64,000 bases of DNA from Nakamurella panacisegetis (GTDB taxonomy: Bacteria; Actinomycetota; Actinomycetes; Mycobacteriales; Nakamurellaceae), in contig NZ_LT629710.1 of assembly GCF_900104535.1 (NCBI RefSeq), forward strand, positions 3,693,501 to 3,757,500, in the 5' to 3' direction. Made by a program: the position numbers and the translations under genes. Positions 8,142 through 17,687 of the stretch are shown here, one piece after another (position 1 is the stretch's first letter; each line of letters opens with the position of its first letter). Under the pieces are notes generated by a model. The model saw only the letters and a list, made by a program, of their open reading frames with translations. It did no database searches and was not told the DNA's origin.

Positions 8142-9266
8142 GTGCGTAGAACCTTGCTCGTCACCAATGACTTCCCACCCCGAGCCGGCGGCATCCAGTC
8201 CTACGTACAGGCCCTGGCCGTGCGGATGCCGGCGGCGGACCTGGTCGTCTACGCCCCGGCCTGGGCCGGAGCCGAGGAGTTCGACGCGGCCCAGGACTTC
8301 GAGGTCGTCCGGCACCCGAGCTCGCTGATGCTGCCGGTGCCGTCGGTGGCCCGCCGGGCCAAGAAGCTGATCGAACGTCACCGACTGGAGGCGGTCTGGT
8401 TCGGCGCCGCGGCCCCGCTGGCCCTGCTGACCCCGACTTTGCGTCGGGCCGGCATCGTGCGGGCCGTGGCCAGCACCCACGGACACGAGGTCGGGTGGTC
8501 CATGCTGCCCGGATCCCGGCAGGCCCTGCGGGCGATCGGGCGGGAGGTGGACGTGGTGACATTCGTCAGCCGGTACGCGCGCCGCCGGATCGCGGCGGCG
8601 CTCGGGCCGACCGCGGCCCTTGAGTATCTGCCGGCCGGGGTCGACACCACCGTCTTCCGGCCCGATCCGGGGGCCAGGACGAGGGTCAGGTCCGCCCTCG
8701 GCCTGGGCCAACGGCCGGTCGTCGCCTGCATCTCCCGACTGGTCGCCCGCAAGGGGCAGGACATGCTGATCCGTGCCCTGCCCGGGGTGCTCGAGTCCGT
8801 CCCCGACGCGGTGCTGCTGGTCGTCGGGGGTGGACCGGACGCCGACGCGCTCCGCCGACTGGCCGACGACGTCGGCGTGGCCGAGAACGTGACCTTCGTC
8901 GGTAGCGTGCCCTGGCCGGAGCTACCCGCCCACTACGCCGCGGCGGATGTGTTCGCCATGCCGTGCCGGACTCGCGGTGGAGGCCTGGACGTCGAAGGCC
9001 TCGGCATCGTGTTCCTGGAAGCTTCGGCCATGCAACTGCCGGTGGTGGCGGGTGACTCCGGAGGTGCGCCGGAGGCGGTACTGCCCGGTCGGACCGGGTT
9101 GGTCGTCGGCGGCCGTGACGTCGACGGGATCGCCCAGGCCATTAGCGGCCTGCTCCTGGACCGCGAACGTTCGGCCCGGATGGGCGCCGCGGGACGGGAA
9201 TGGATCACCGAGCGGTGGAACTGGCAGCGCAGCGCCGACCGCCTGGCCGACCTGCTCAGCCGATGA
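8142..9266 (+). CDS. pimB: GT4 mannosyltransferase, PimB' type
   Basis: 374 residues. It begins RRTLLVTNDFPPRAGGIQSY, the signature N-terminus of PimB' (Rv2188c type), which adds the second mannose to acylated phosphatidylinositol monomannoside on the inner face of the membrane. The GT-B fold is completed by ISRLVARKGQD, VVGGGPD and the EGLGIVFLEASAMQLPVVAGDSGGAPEAV nucleotide-sugar motif (E-x7-E). The location near the NlpC/P60 gene matches mycobacteria. The start is set by homology and by a -10 element six bases upstream. Assignment to PimB' rather than another GT4 is strong but rests on remembered similarity. Confidence 0.88.
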   Translation: MRRTLLVTNDFPPRAGGIQSYVQALAVRMPAADLVVYAPAWAGAEEFDAAQDFEVVRHPSSLMLPVPSVARRAKKLIERHRLEAVWFGAAAPLALLTPTLRRAGIVRAVASTHGHEVGWSMLPGSRQALRAIGREVDVVTFVSRYARRRIAAALGPTAALEYLPAGVDTTVFRPDPGARTRVRSALGLGQRPVVACISRLVARKGQDMLIRALPGVLESVPDAVLLVVGGGPDADALRRLADDVGVAENVTFVGSVPWPELPAHYAAADVFAMPCRTRGGGLDVEGLGIVFLEASAMQLPVVAGDSGGAPEAVLPGRTGLVVGGRDVDGIAQAISGLLLDRERSARMGAAGREWITERWNWQRSADRLADLLSR

Positions 9267-9281
9267 CGGCGGCCGACCAAC

Positions 9282-9287
9282 TACCGT
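9282..9287 (+). promoter_or_regulatory. -10 element of a leaderless promoter for the phosphoesterase gene
   Basis: TACCGT ends seven bases before GTG 9295. It overlaps an alternative in-frame GTG at 9286, arguing against that start. Confidence 0.45.
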
Positions 9288-9294
9288 GCTGGCT

Positions 9295-10089
9295 GTGAGG
9301 GTTTCGTTCGTATCCGACGTGCACGGCAACATCGAGGCTCTGGCCCGCGCGGCCGAGCAGGCCGAACAGCTGGTGGTGCTGGGGGATCTGCTCGACTACG
9401 TCGACTACCACGATCACGGGAACGGCATCCTGGGGGCGATCTTCGGCTCGGACAAGGTCCGGCAGTTCGCCGCCATGCGGGTGGCCGGGGACTTCCCGGC
9501 CCTGCGCGACTACAACCATCGCCTCTGGGCCTCCCTTGACGATGGGCCCGCCGTCCTGGCCGAGGTCGTCGACCGGCGCTATCGGGCGGTCTACCAGGCC
9601 GTGGGTCCGGAGGCGTTGCTGATCCTGGGGAACGTGGATGTCCAGTCGGCATGGGAGGAATCGGTCGGTCACCTGCTGCCCAACCGCGACGGTCAGGTCG
9701 TCGAGGTGGCCGGCCGCCGATTCGGCTTCGTGGCCGGCGGCTCGTCCCGGCCGGGCCTCGTTCCGCGTCCCTCGGAGCAGGCCTGGCGTCCTCTGGTCCG
9801 GCCGGCCGTCGAGTTCCAGGCAGCGTTGGCATCGCTCGGGCCGGTCGACGTGCTCTGCTCGCACATTCCGCCGGATCTGGTCGCCCTGCGGTACGACCGG
9901 GTTCCCGGACGGCTGGAGATGTACGGCCCGTCGCTGCTCGAGGCGATCGACGAGCACCAGCCGGACTTCGCCCTGTTCGGGCATGTGCATCAGCCGCTGG
10001 CCCGGCGGCAGCGCCGCGGGCGAACCGAATGCATCAACGTCGGGCACTTCCAGCGTCATCCGGTGACGTTCGACATCGAATTCGACTGA
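9295..10089 (+). CDS. Calcineurin-like metallophosphoesterase
   Basis: 264 residues with the full metal-site set of the family: SDVHGNIEAL near the N-terminus, VVLGDLLDYVD, LLILGNVD, CSHIPPD, and FGHVHQP near residue 233. It should hydrolyse a phosphoester; the substrate is unknown. It follows pimB by 28 bases and precedes the SRPBCC gene by 44. Each has its own -10-like element, so each may be transcribed separately as well as together. Confidence 0.9.
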   Translation: MRVSFVSDVHGNIEALARAAEQAEQLVVLGDLLDYVDYHDHGNGILGAIFGSDKVRQFAAMRVAGDFPALRDYNHRLWASLDDGPAVLAEVVDRRYRAVYQAVGPEALLILGNVDVQSAWEESVGHLLPNRDGQVVEVAGRRFGFVAGGSSRPGLVPRPSEQAWRPLVRPAVEFQAALASLGPVDVLCSHIPPDLVALRYDRVPGRLEMYGPSLLEAIDEHQPDFALFGHVHQPLARRQRRGRTECINVGHFQRHPVTFDIEFD

Positions 10090-10119
10090 CGACGGTCGGA
10101 CCGGGGCCTTCGGCCTGGG

Positions 10120-10125
10120 TAATCT
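10120..10125 (+). promoter_or_regulatory. -10 element upstream of the SRPBCC-ATPase operon
   Basis: TAATCT ends eight bases before ATG 10134, consistent with a leaderless or nearly leaderless transcript. Confidence 0.45.
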
Positions 10126-10133
10126 TTCGTCTT

Positions 10134-10571
10134 ATGGCCGACTCTTCCACCGCATCGCTGACCATGAATGCGCCGGCGGGCGCGATCATGGATGTCATCG
10201 CCGACTTCACCGCCTACCCGGAATGGACCGGGGCCGTGAAGAACGCCGAGGTGACCGATCCGGGAAAGGGGCCGCGCGCCCGGCGGGTGAAGTTCGGACT
10301 GGACGCCGGGCTGATCAAGGACACCTACGAACTCGAGTACACCTGGGCCTCTGACGGCATGTCGGTCAGCTGGGAACTGGTCTCCGGAATGCTGCAGAAG
10401 GCCCAGCACGGGTCCTACCGGTTGCGTCCGGTCGACGGCGGAACCGAGGTCACCTATTCGCTGACCGTGCAGCTGAACGTCCCCCTGATCGGCCCGCTGC
10501 GCCGCAAGGCGGAGCGCACCATCATGGACACCGCCCTCAAGGAGCTGCGCAAACGAGTCGAGAAGGCGTGA
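10134..10571 (+). CDS. SRPBCC (START-like) family protein
   Basis: 145 residues, like mycobacterial Rv2185c (TB16.3). The sequence has the helix-grip pattern: SLTMNAPAGAIMDVIADFTAYPEWTG at the N-terminus (ligand-cavity entrance), middle strands EVTDPGK to ELEYTWASDGMSVSWELV, and a long C-terminal helix ending KELRKRVEKA. Proteins of this family bind hydrophobic ligands such as lipids or polyketides. No catalytic residues can be named. It overlaps the ATPase gene by four bases, so the two are translationally coupled. Confidence 0.88.
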   Translation: MADSSTASLTMNAPAGAIMDVIADFTAYPEWTGAVKNAEVTDPGKGPRARRVKFGLDAGLIKDTYELEYTWASDGMSVSWELVSGMLQKAQHGSYRLRPVDGGTEVTYSLTVQLNVPLIGPLRRKAERTIMDTALKELRKRVEKA

Positions 10572-11950
10572 GCGACACGATCGAACGGCCGGCCGTCCGG
10601 CCCGCGACCAGGACCCGGATCGTCCTGCACACCGGCAAGGGGGGTGTCGGGAAGACGACGATGTCAGCCGCGACCGCCCTCGCGGCGGCCCGCGCCGGAC
10701 ACCGGACGCTCCTGCTGTCCACCGACCCGGCGCACAGCATCGGGGACGTCCTGGACCTCGAGATCGGATCCGACGCCGCACCGGTGAACGGGGTGGACGG
10801 ACTCTTCGCCGCCCAGGTCGACACCCGCGGCCGGTTCGAAGAGGCGTGGGCGGACATCCGTGGTTACCTGGTCGGGGTGCTGGCCGCCCGCGGGGTGTCT
10901 GAACTGCAGGCCGAGGAACTCACCGTGCTGCCCGGTGCGGACGAGATCATCGCCTTGCTGGAGGTACACCGCCGTGCCCTCGAGGGCCAGTTCGACGTGA
11001 TCGTCGTCGACTGCGCACCGTCGGGAGAATCGTTGCGGCTGCTGGCCCTGCCCGAGACCATCCGCTTCTACGCCGACCGCCTGATGGGTGCGCCGGCCCG
11101 ATTGATGAGGTCGCTGGCCGCCGGATTCGCCGGGCTGACAGGCGGTCGAGCGAGTTCCGGCCCGTCGGCGGCCCAGGTCTCGGATGCCTTGACCGGGCTG
11201 CTGGACGACCTGGCGGACGCCAGGGCGATGCTGGCCGACCCCGCCGTCACCCGGATCCGGGTGGTGGTGACACCGGAGCGAGTGGTGATCAACGAGGCCC
11301 GGCGGCTGCTGACCGGACTGGCGCTGCACGGATTCGCGGTGGAGTCGGTGCTGGTGAACCGGATGCTCCCGGAGATCGCCGTCGGCGGGGAGTTCATGGC
11401 CGCCTGGTATGCCGCCCAGCAGGCCTGCCGACCGTTGATCGAGGAGTCCTTCGGCCGGCTGCCGCTGCGTCAGGTCCGCCTGTCGGCCGTCGAGCCGATC
11501 GGTTTGTCGATGCTGGAAGATGTTGCCGCGCAACTGTTCGACGAGCTTGATCCGATTCCCGAAGCGGCCCCGGCACCCAGTCTCCGGACCGACGGCAGCG
11601 ACGGCCGGTACCGGCTGCTGATCGATCTGCCGTTGGCCGAGCGGAGCGCCGTTGGCCTCAGCCGGGCCGGCGACGACCTGGTGATCACCATCGGGCCGCT
11701 GCGCCGACGCATCAGCCTGCCGTCCACCCTTCAACGCTGCCGCACCGTCGGGGCCAGCTTCTCCGGGGACACCCTGGTGGTGGAGTTCGTCCCCGATCTC
11801 GATCGGTGGCCGGCCGCGCTGTCCGAACCGTTGACCAGGCGTTCGACCTCACCTACGGACCATCCATGGTCGGAGGGCCGGCCCGCGTCCCAGAGCCGTT
11901 CGGGTGAGCCTCGAACCGGCGTCACGGCCGATCTGGCCGGTGCCTCGTGA
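10568..11950 (+). CDS. ArsA/GET3-type anion-transporting ATPase-like protein
   Basis: 460 residues, similar to mycobacterial Rv2184c. The deviant Walker A GKGGVGKTT is at 23-31, followed by LLLSTDPAHSIGDVLD (switch I with the conserved Asp and His) and VIVVDCAPSGESLRLLALP (switch II). A C-terminal all-beta segment from about residue 345 (RYRLLIDLPL to LVVEFVP) resembles the small alpha-crystallin-like domain seen on some actinobacterial ArsA homologues. No arsenic genes are nearby, so arsenite pumping is unlikely. Coupling to an SRPBCC protein suggests a role in handling lipids or membrane proteins, which is inference. GTG 10568 overlaps the upstream stop. Confidence 0.88.
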   Translation: MSDTIERPAVRPATRTRIVLHTGKGGVGKTTMSAATALAAARAGHRTLLLSTDPAHSIGDVLDLEIGSDAAPVNGVDGLFAAQVDTRGRFEEAWADIRGYLVGVLAARGVSELQAEELTVLPGADEIIALLEVHRRALEGQFDVIVVDCAPSGESLRLLALPETIRFYADRLMGAPARLMRSLAAGFAGLTGGRASSGPSAAQVSDALTGLLDDLADARAMLADPAVTRIRVVVTPERVVINEARRLLTGLALHGFAVESVLVNRMLPEIAVGGEFMAAWYAAQQACRPLIEESFGRLPLRQVRLSAVEPIGLSMLEDVAAQLFDELDPIPEAAPAPSLRTDGSDGRYRLLIDLPLAERSAVGLSRAGDDLVITIGPLRRRISLPSTLQRCRTVGASFSGDTLVVEFVPDLDRWPAALSEPLTRRSTSPTDHPWSEGRPASQSRSGEPRTGVTADLAGAS

Positions 11951-12330
11951 CGACGCCCGGTCACCAGGTCGGTGCCCTCGCCGATGAGGCCGGTCAGCTG
12001 CTGGACGCCGTCGCGGCCCGGCTGGACCGGATGAAGGCGGTTCGGGTCGAGGCCGGGGCCGAGGTGGGTGACGGCCCGACCGCGCCGGAGCCGCCCGCGG
12101 CCGGGACACCGCCGACCGAGCACGCCTGCGTCGGGTGGTGCCCGATCTGCCGTGGAGCCGAACTGCTGCGGGGTGACCGGACCGAGATCAGCGACCGTCT
12201 CCTGGACACCGCGATCCTGGTGGTCAGTACCCTCCGATCGCTCGTGCCCGATCCGTCGACGACCCCGTCGGCTTCGCCCGACCAGAGTGGCCCGGCGTCA
12301 CCGGGTGTGGAACGGATCGACATCCGATGA
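11947..12330 (+). CDS. Conserved actinobacterial protein with a CxxxCxxC motif
   Basis: 127 residues. The first 40 residues form a helix (GALADEAGQLLDAVAARLDRM), followed by a Pro-rich linker and HACVGWCPICRGAEL, where cysteines 64, 68 and 71 could bind metal. A second helix, ISDRLLDTAILVVSTLRSLV, and a low-complexity tail end the protein. Position and size match mycobacterial Rv2183c. It overlaps the ATPase gene by four bases and the ROK gene by four, so it sits in the middle of a tightly coupled operon. Function unknown. Confidence 0.82.
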   Translation: MTTPGHQVGALADEAGQLLDAVAARLDRMKAVRVEAGAEVGDGPTAPEPPAAGTPPTEHACVGWCPICRGAELLRGDRTEISDRLLDTAILVVSTLRSLVPDPSTTPSASPDQSGPASPGVERIDIR

Positions 12331-13358
12331 GCGGCACCAGGTACAACATCGGGATCGACATCGGCGGCACCTCCGTCCGCGCGGCCGTGATCGACGACCG
12401 GTGCGAGGTCGTGGCCTCCCGGCGCGCCTCCACCCCGCGCACGGTGACCGAGACCGAGGACGTGCTGTCCTCCCTGATCTCCGAACTGGCCGGCGAGTAC
12501 CAGGTGTCGGCGGCCGGACTGGCCGTCGCCGGATTCGTCAGCACCGATCGCTCCCAGGTCATGTTCGCGCCGCACCTGGCCTGGCGCGGCGATCCGGTGG
12601 CCGCGCGACTGGAGGCGCGACTGGGTCTGCCGGTGGTGATGGACCACGATGTCAACTCGGCCGCCTGGGCCGAGTACCGCGCGGGCGCGGCGCAGGGATC
12701 ACCGGTCGCCCTGCTGGTGGCGCTGGGCACCGGAATCGGGGCGGGGCTCGTGATCGACGGCGCGATCTACCGCGGCGCGCACGGCGTGGCCCCGGAACTC
12801 GGTCACGTGGTGGTCGTCCCCGGCGGGCGGTCCTGTCCGTGCGGCAAGAACGGCTGCTGGGAGCGGTACTGCTCGGGTACGGCGTTGGCCCGGACGGCAC
12901 GGGAGTTGCTGGACGGTCTGCCGGTCGGCGACTCCGACCCGATCGACGCGGCGGTGCGGGCGAGCAGTCCGCTGGCCCGTCAGGACCCGTCCGCGATCAC
13001 CGGGACCATGGTCGCGGCGGCGGCCGCCGACGGTGACGCGGTGGCACTGGGCGCCATGGCCGACCTGAGCCGGTGGCTGGGCGTCGGCCTGGCCATGGCC
13101 ACCGACATCCTGGATCCGGAGGTCATCGTGGTCGGTGGGGGAGTCGCCGCCGCGGCCGACCTCTACCTGCCGTCGGCCCGGGCTGACCTGTCGGCGGCGA
13201 TCACCGGGGCCGGGCACCGGCCGGAACCACGGGTCGTGGTCGCGAAGTTCGGTGACCGCGCCGGCATCATCGGGGCCGCGCTGCTGGCCGGAGCCTCGGT
13301 CGGCGATGAGCCGGTGCCCGTGCCGGCCGGTCCCACCGCGGGCGTCGTCATCCGGTAA
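12327..13358 (+). CDS. ROK family sugar kinase (glucokinase-like)
   Basis: 343 residues. The ATP loop DIGGTSVRAAVID is at the N-terminus, followed by DHDVNSAAWAE, ALGTGIGAGLVIDG and the ROK zinc motif ELGHVVVVPGGRSCPCGKNGCWE, with CxCGxxGCxE. The most likely reaction is ATP-dependent phosphorylation of glucose, but ROK members also use N-acetylmannosamine or other sugars. ATG 12327 overlaps the preceding stop (ATGA). Its place at the end of the ATPase operon, with no sugar transporter nearby, does not settle the substrate. Confidence 0.9.
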   Translation: MSGTRYNIGIDIGGTSVRAAVIDDRCEVVASRRASTPRTVTETEDVLSSLISELAGEYQVSAAGLAVAGFVSTDRSQVMFAPHLAWRGDPVAARLEARLGLPVVMDHDVNSAAWAEYRAGAAQGSPVALLVALGTGIGAGLVIDGAIYRGAHGVAPELGHVVVVPGGRSCPCGKNGCWERYCSGTALARTARELLDGLPVGDSDPIDAAVRASSPLARQDPSAITGTMVAAAAADGDAVALGAMADLSRWLGVGLAMATDILDPEVIVVGGGVAAAADLYLPSARADLSAAITGAGHRPEPRVVVAKFGDRAGIIGAALLAGASVGDEPVPVPAGPTAGVVIR

Positions 13359-13374
13359 GGCGCCCAGGCCCGTC

Positions 13375-13944
13375 CTACAGCCGGGCTCCGTCGTCCCAGC
13401 CCTGGGCGTCGTCGGGATCGGCGGCCCGGGGCCGCAGGCCGTAGATCAGCATCGCGAAACCGCCGACCAGACAGACTAGGGCGAGCACAAGGGCCACGTC
13501 GGCCGACACCTGCAGGAGGTCGGGCCGCACCAGCACGAACACCCCGAGCGCCATGAACAGCAGGGCGACCACGGTGCGCCGCTTCGGTTTCGGCACCGGC
13601 GGAGGTTCGGGCGGGACGAAGTGCTCGTCGTCGGCCTGCATCTGCGCGGCGGCCTCGGCCTGGGTGGCCTCGAACAGGGCGACCTCCTCGGCTCGCAGAG
13701 CCCGGCGCAGCGCGCGGCGGCGCTCCCGCTCCTTGGCCGCGTCGGCCCCGGCCGCCGGGTCCTTCGTCAGATCGACGACGGCCGGCGCCTCGGCGATGGC
13801 GGCATCGTCCAGTTCGGTCGGGGTGGACGCCCACACCATGTCGCTCGCGATGCCCGACACGATAGCGGCGAACTCGGCGTCGACCTCCGCGGCCGACCGC
13901 TCACGATTCGTCGGGTCGGCGTCGTCCGGTGGCAGTGTGCTCAC
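13375..13944 (-). CDS. Small membrane protein with a long charged cytoplasmic N-terminus
   Basis: 189 residues. Residues 1-125 are hydrophilic and include a charged helix AKERERRRALRRALRAEEVALFE. Two hydrophobic segments follow: RTVVALLFMALGVFVLV and SADVALVLALVCLVGGFAMLIYGL. The C-terminus is short and acidic. I do not recognise the family. GTG 13944 overlaps the stop of the upstream esterase gene by four bases, so the two are coupled. It faces the ROK kinase gene tail to tail with 16 bases between. Confidence 0.78.
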   Translation of the reverse strand: MSTLPPDDADPTNRERSAAEVDAEFAAIVSGIASDMVWASTPTELDDAAIAEAPAVVDLTKDPAAGADAAKERERRRALRRALRAEEVALFEATQAEAAAQMQADDEHFVPPEPPPVPKPKRRTVVALLFMALGVFVLVRPDLLQVSADVALVLALVCLVGGFAMLIYGLRPRAADPDDAQGWDDGARL

Positions 13945-14741
13945 GTCGTCTGCTCCTCGCTCGCGTTCTGTCCGGCCACCGCCGACGGGTGGGTCACCCG
14001 CCGCACGAACTCGACCGAGGAGTCGAAGATCAGTTCAGCGTCGTGGTCGAGCGTGGCCACGTGGTAGCTGCGTTCGAGGACGATCTCGGTGACGTCCGTC
14101 GAGCCGATGCGGGCCAGGATCTCGGTGGAGTTCTCCGGTTCGACGACATGGTCGATCCGGGACCGCAGCAGCAGCACCGGGGCCGTCACCCGGGCCAGAT
14201 CCGTCCGCGTGGAGGCCCAGCCCTTCCGCAGAGCGTCGACTGCCTTCAGGGGTGTCCGGTCGTAGCCGAACTCGGACCGGCCGGGTGCGGCGATGTCGTC
14301 GGCGATGCCCTTGAGCGAGGGCACCAGGTGTTTGAGCACGGGTAGCAGTTTCAGCTCCTTGCGCAGGCTCAGGACGGACGGATTGACCAGGACGATCCCG
14401 GCGATCGAATTGCCGTGCAGCTCGGCCAGGCGCAGGGTGAGCGTTCCACCCATGGACAGGCCGGCCACCACCACCGAGCGGCACCGTGCGTTCAGGTCGG
14501 ACAGGGAGGAACTGACGGCGCCCAGCCAGTCGTCGAACGTCGTCCGGTTCATCTGCTGCCAGGTGGTGCCGTGGCCGGGCAGCAGCGGCAATTCGACCGT
14601 GAAACCCTCGGCCGCCAGCCGGTCGGCCCACGGACGGAGCGACGACGGATTTCCGGTGAACCCGTGGCACAGCAGGACCCCTACGTCGCCGCCCGGATGA
14701 CGAAAGGGACGGGAGGATTCGCGGTCCGGGGACGATGCCAT
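13941..14741 (-). CDS. Alpha/beta hydrolase, carboxylesterase or monoacylglycerol lipase-like
   Basis: 266 residues. The catalytic triad is readable: Ser96 in GLSMGG, Asp197 in LLRSRIDHVV and His227 in ERSYHVATLDHD. The oxyanion-hole segment LLCHGFTGNPSSLRPWADRLAAEGF and LPLLPGHG are typical of Est30-like carboxylesterases that cleave short or medium acyl esters. ATG 14741 was chosen because TAGGAGGAA lies directly upstream; the longer reading frame to 14798 lacks one. It starts an operon with the small membrane protein. It is divergent from the PlsC-like gene, so a lipid-related role is possible. Confidence 0.88.
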   Translation of the reverse strand: MASSPDRESSRPFRHPGGDVGVLLCHGFTGNPSSLRPWADRLAAEGFTVELPLLPGHGTTWQQMNRTTFDDWLGAVSSSLSDLNARCRSVVVAGLSMGGTLTLRLAELHGNSIAGIVLVNPSVLSLRKELKLLPVLKHLVPSLKGIADDIAAPGRSEFGYDRTPLKAVDALRKGWASTRTDLARVTAPVLLLRSRIDHVVEPENSTEILARIGSTDVTEIVLERSYHVATLDHDAELIFDSSVEFVRRVTHPSAVAGQNASEEQTT

Positions 14742-14962
14742 CGTTCCTCCTACAGATCCACTCGAAGCGTGGCGGGACACCGACCACCGACCGGTCACTC
14801 CATCCTCCCAGATCGCCGCGCGCTATGTCGTCCGTGCCCCGGCCAGTCCGGCAGCGCGGACGGGACCGAGCGCGTACGGTGGGGCGAACATCGCGATGGA
14901 ACGAGTCGGTGGCAGACAACTCCGTGCGGGTCGGCAACGGTGACGAGAAGGGGCGCTCCAGG

Positions 14963-15724
14963 GTGCTGTATTACCTTTGCAAGTATGTGCTGATCGGGCC
15001 GGTGCTTCGACTCTTCTTCCCGGCCAAGGTCATCGGCGCGGAGAATGTACCGGACACCGGCGGCGTCATCCTGGTCGGGAATCACATCTCCGTCGCCGAT
15101 TCGTTCTTCACCCCGTTGTTCATCAAGCGTCGGGTGACGTTTCTGGCCAAGAGCGAGTACTTCACCGAGAAGGGTCTCAAGGGCCGCCTGAAGCGGATCT
15201 TCTTCAACGGGGTCGGGCAGGTGCCGATCGATCGGGGCGGGGCCTCGGCCGCGCACGACGCGTTGATGACCGGCGTCCGTCTTCTCAAAGAGGGCAAGTG
15301 CCTCGGCATCTATCCCGAGGGCACCCGATCCCCGGACGGACGCCTGTACAAGGGCAAGACCGGTGTCGCCCGGATGGCGCTGGAGGCCGGCGTCCCGGTG
15401 GTGCCGCTGGCGATGATCGGCACCGACCGGGTCAACCCGATCGGGTCGAAGATGTGGCGTCCTCACCGCATCACCGCCGTCTTCGGCCGCCCGCTGGAAT
15501 TCTCCCGCTACGAGGGTATGGCCGGTGATCGCTTCGTCGAGCGTTCGATGACCGACGAGATCATGTACCGGCTGATGGAACTGTCCGGCCAGGAGTACGT
15601 GGACGTCTATGCGGCCAAGGTCAAGGCGGATCTCGAGGCGAGCGCCGCGAAGAAGGTCGATGCCGTGGTGGAGGGTCGTGGTCCCGGCACCGTGACCCGG
15701 CTGCCCGGCACCAAAGCCGGCTGA
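14963..15724 (+). CDS. 1-acyl-sn-glycerol-3-phosphate acyltransferase family protein
   Basis: 253 residues, like mycobacterial Rv2182c. The acyltransferase motif NHISVAD places His41 and Asp46 in the HX4D site, PIDRGG follows near 88, and YPEGTRSPDG contains Glu119-Arg122 of the substrate-phosphate motif. It probably acylates lysophosphatidic acid or a related lipid at the membrane. GTG 14963 was chosen because family members start close to LYYLCKYVLIGPVLR; GTG 14909 in frame is the alternative. The gap from the divergent esterase gene (14742-14962) contains no other gene I can support. Confidence 0.9.
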   Translation: MLYYLCKYVLIGPVLRLFFPAKVIGAENVPDTGGVILVGNHISVADSFFTPLFIKRRVTFLAKSEYFTEKGLKGRLKRIFFNGVGQVPIDRGGASAAHDALMTGVRLLKEGKCLGIYPEGTRSPDGRLYKGKTGVARMALEAGVPVVPLAMIGTDRVNPIGSKMWRPHRITAVFGRPLEFSRYEGMAGDRFVERSMTDEIMYRLMELSGQEYVDVYAAKVKADLEASAAKKVDAVVEGRGPGTVTRLPGTKAG

Positions 15725-15740
15725 AGAGGGGTCATTCTTC

Positions 15741-17667
<1,927 letters not shown>

Positions 17668-17687
17668 CCGATTCCGGCGGTACGGGG

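Noticed and set aside
14742-14962. N-terminal extension of the PlsC-like protein into the divergent gap
   Set aside because: Arg-rich and unlike family N-termini, which begin near 14963; GTG 14909 remains a weaker option.
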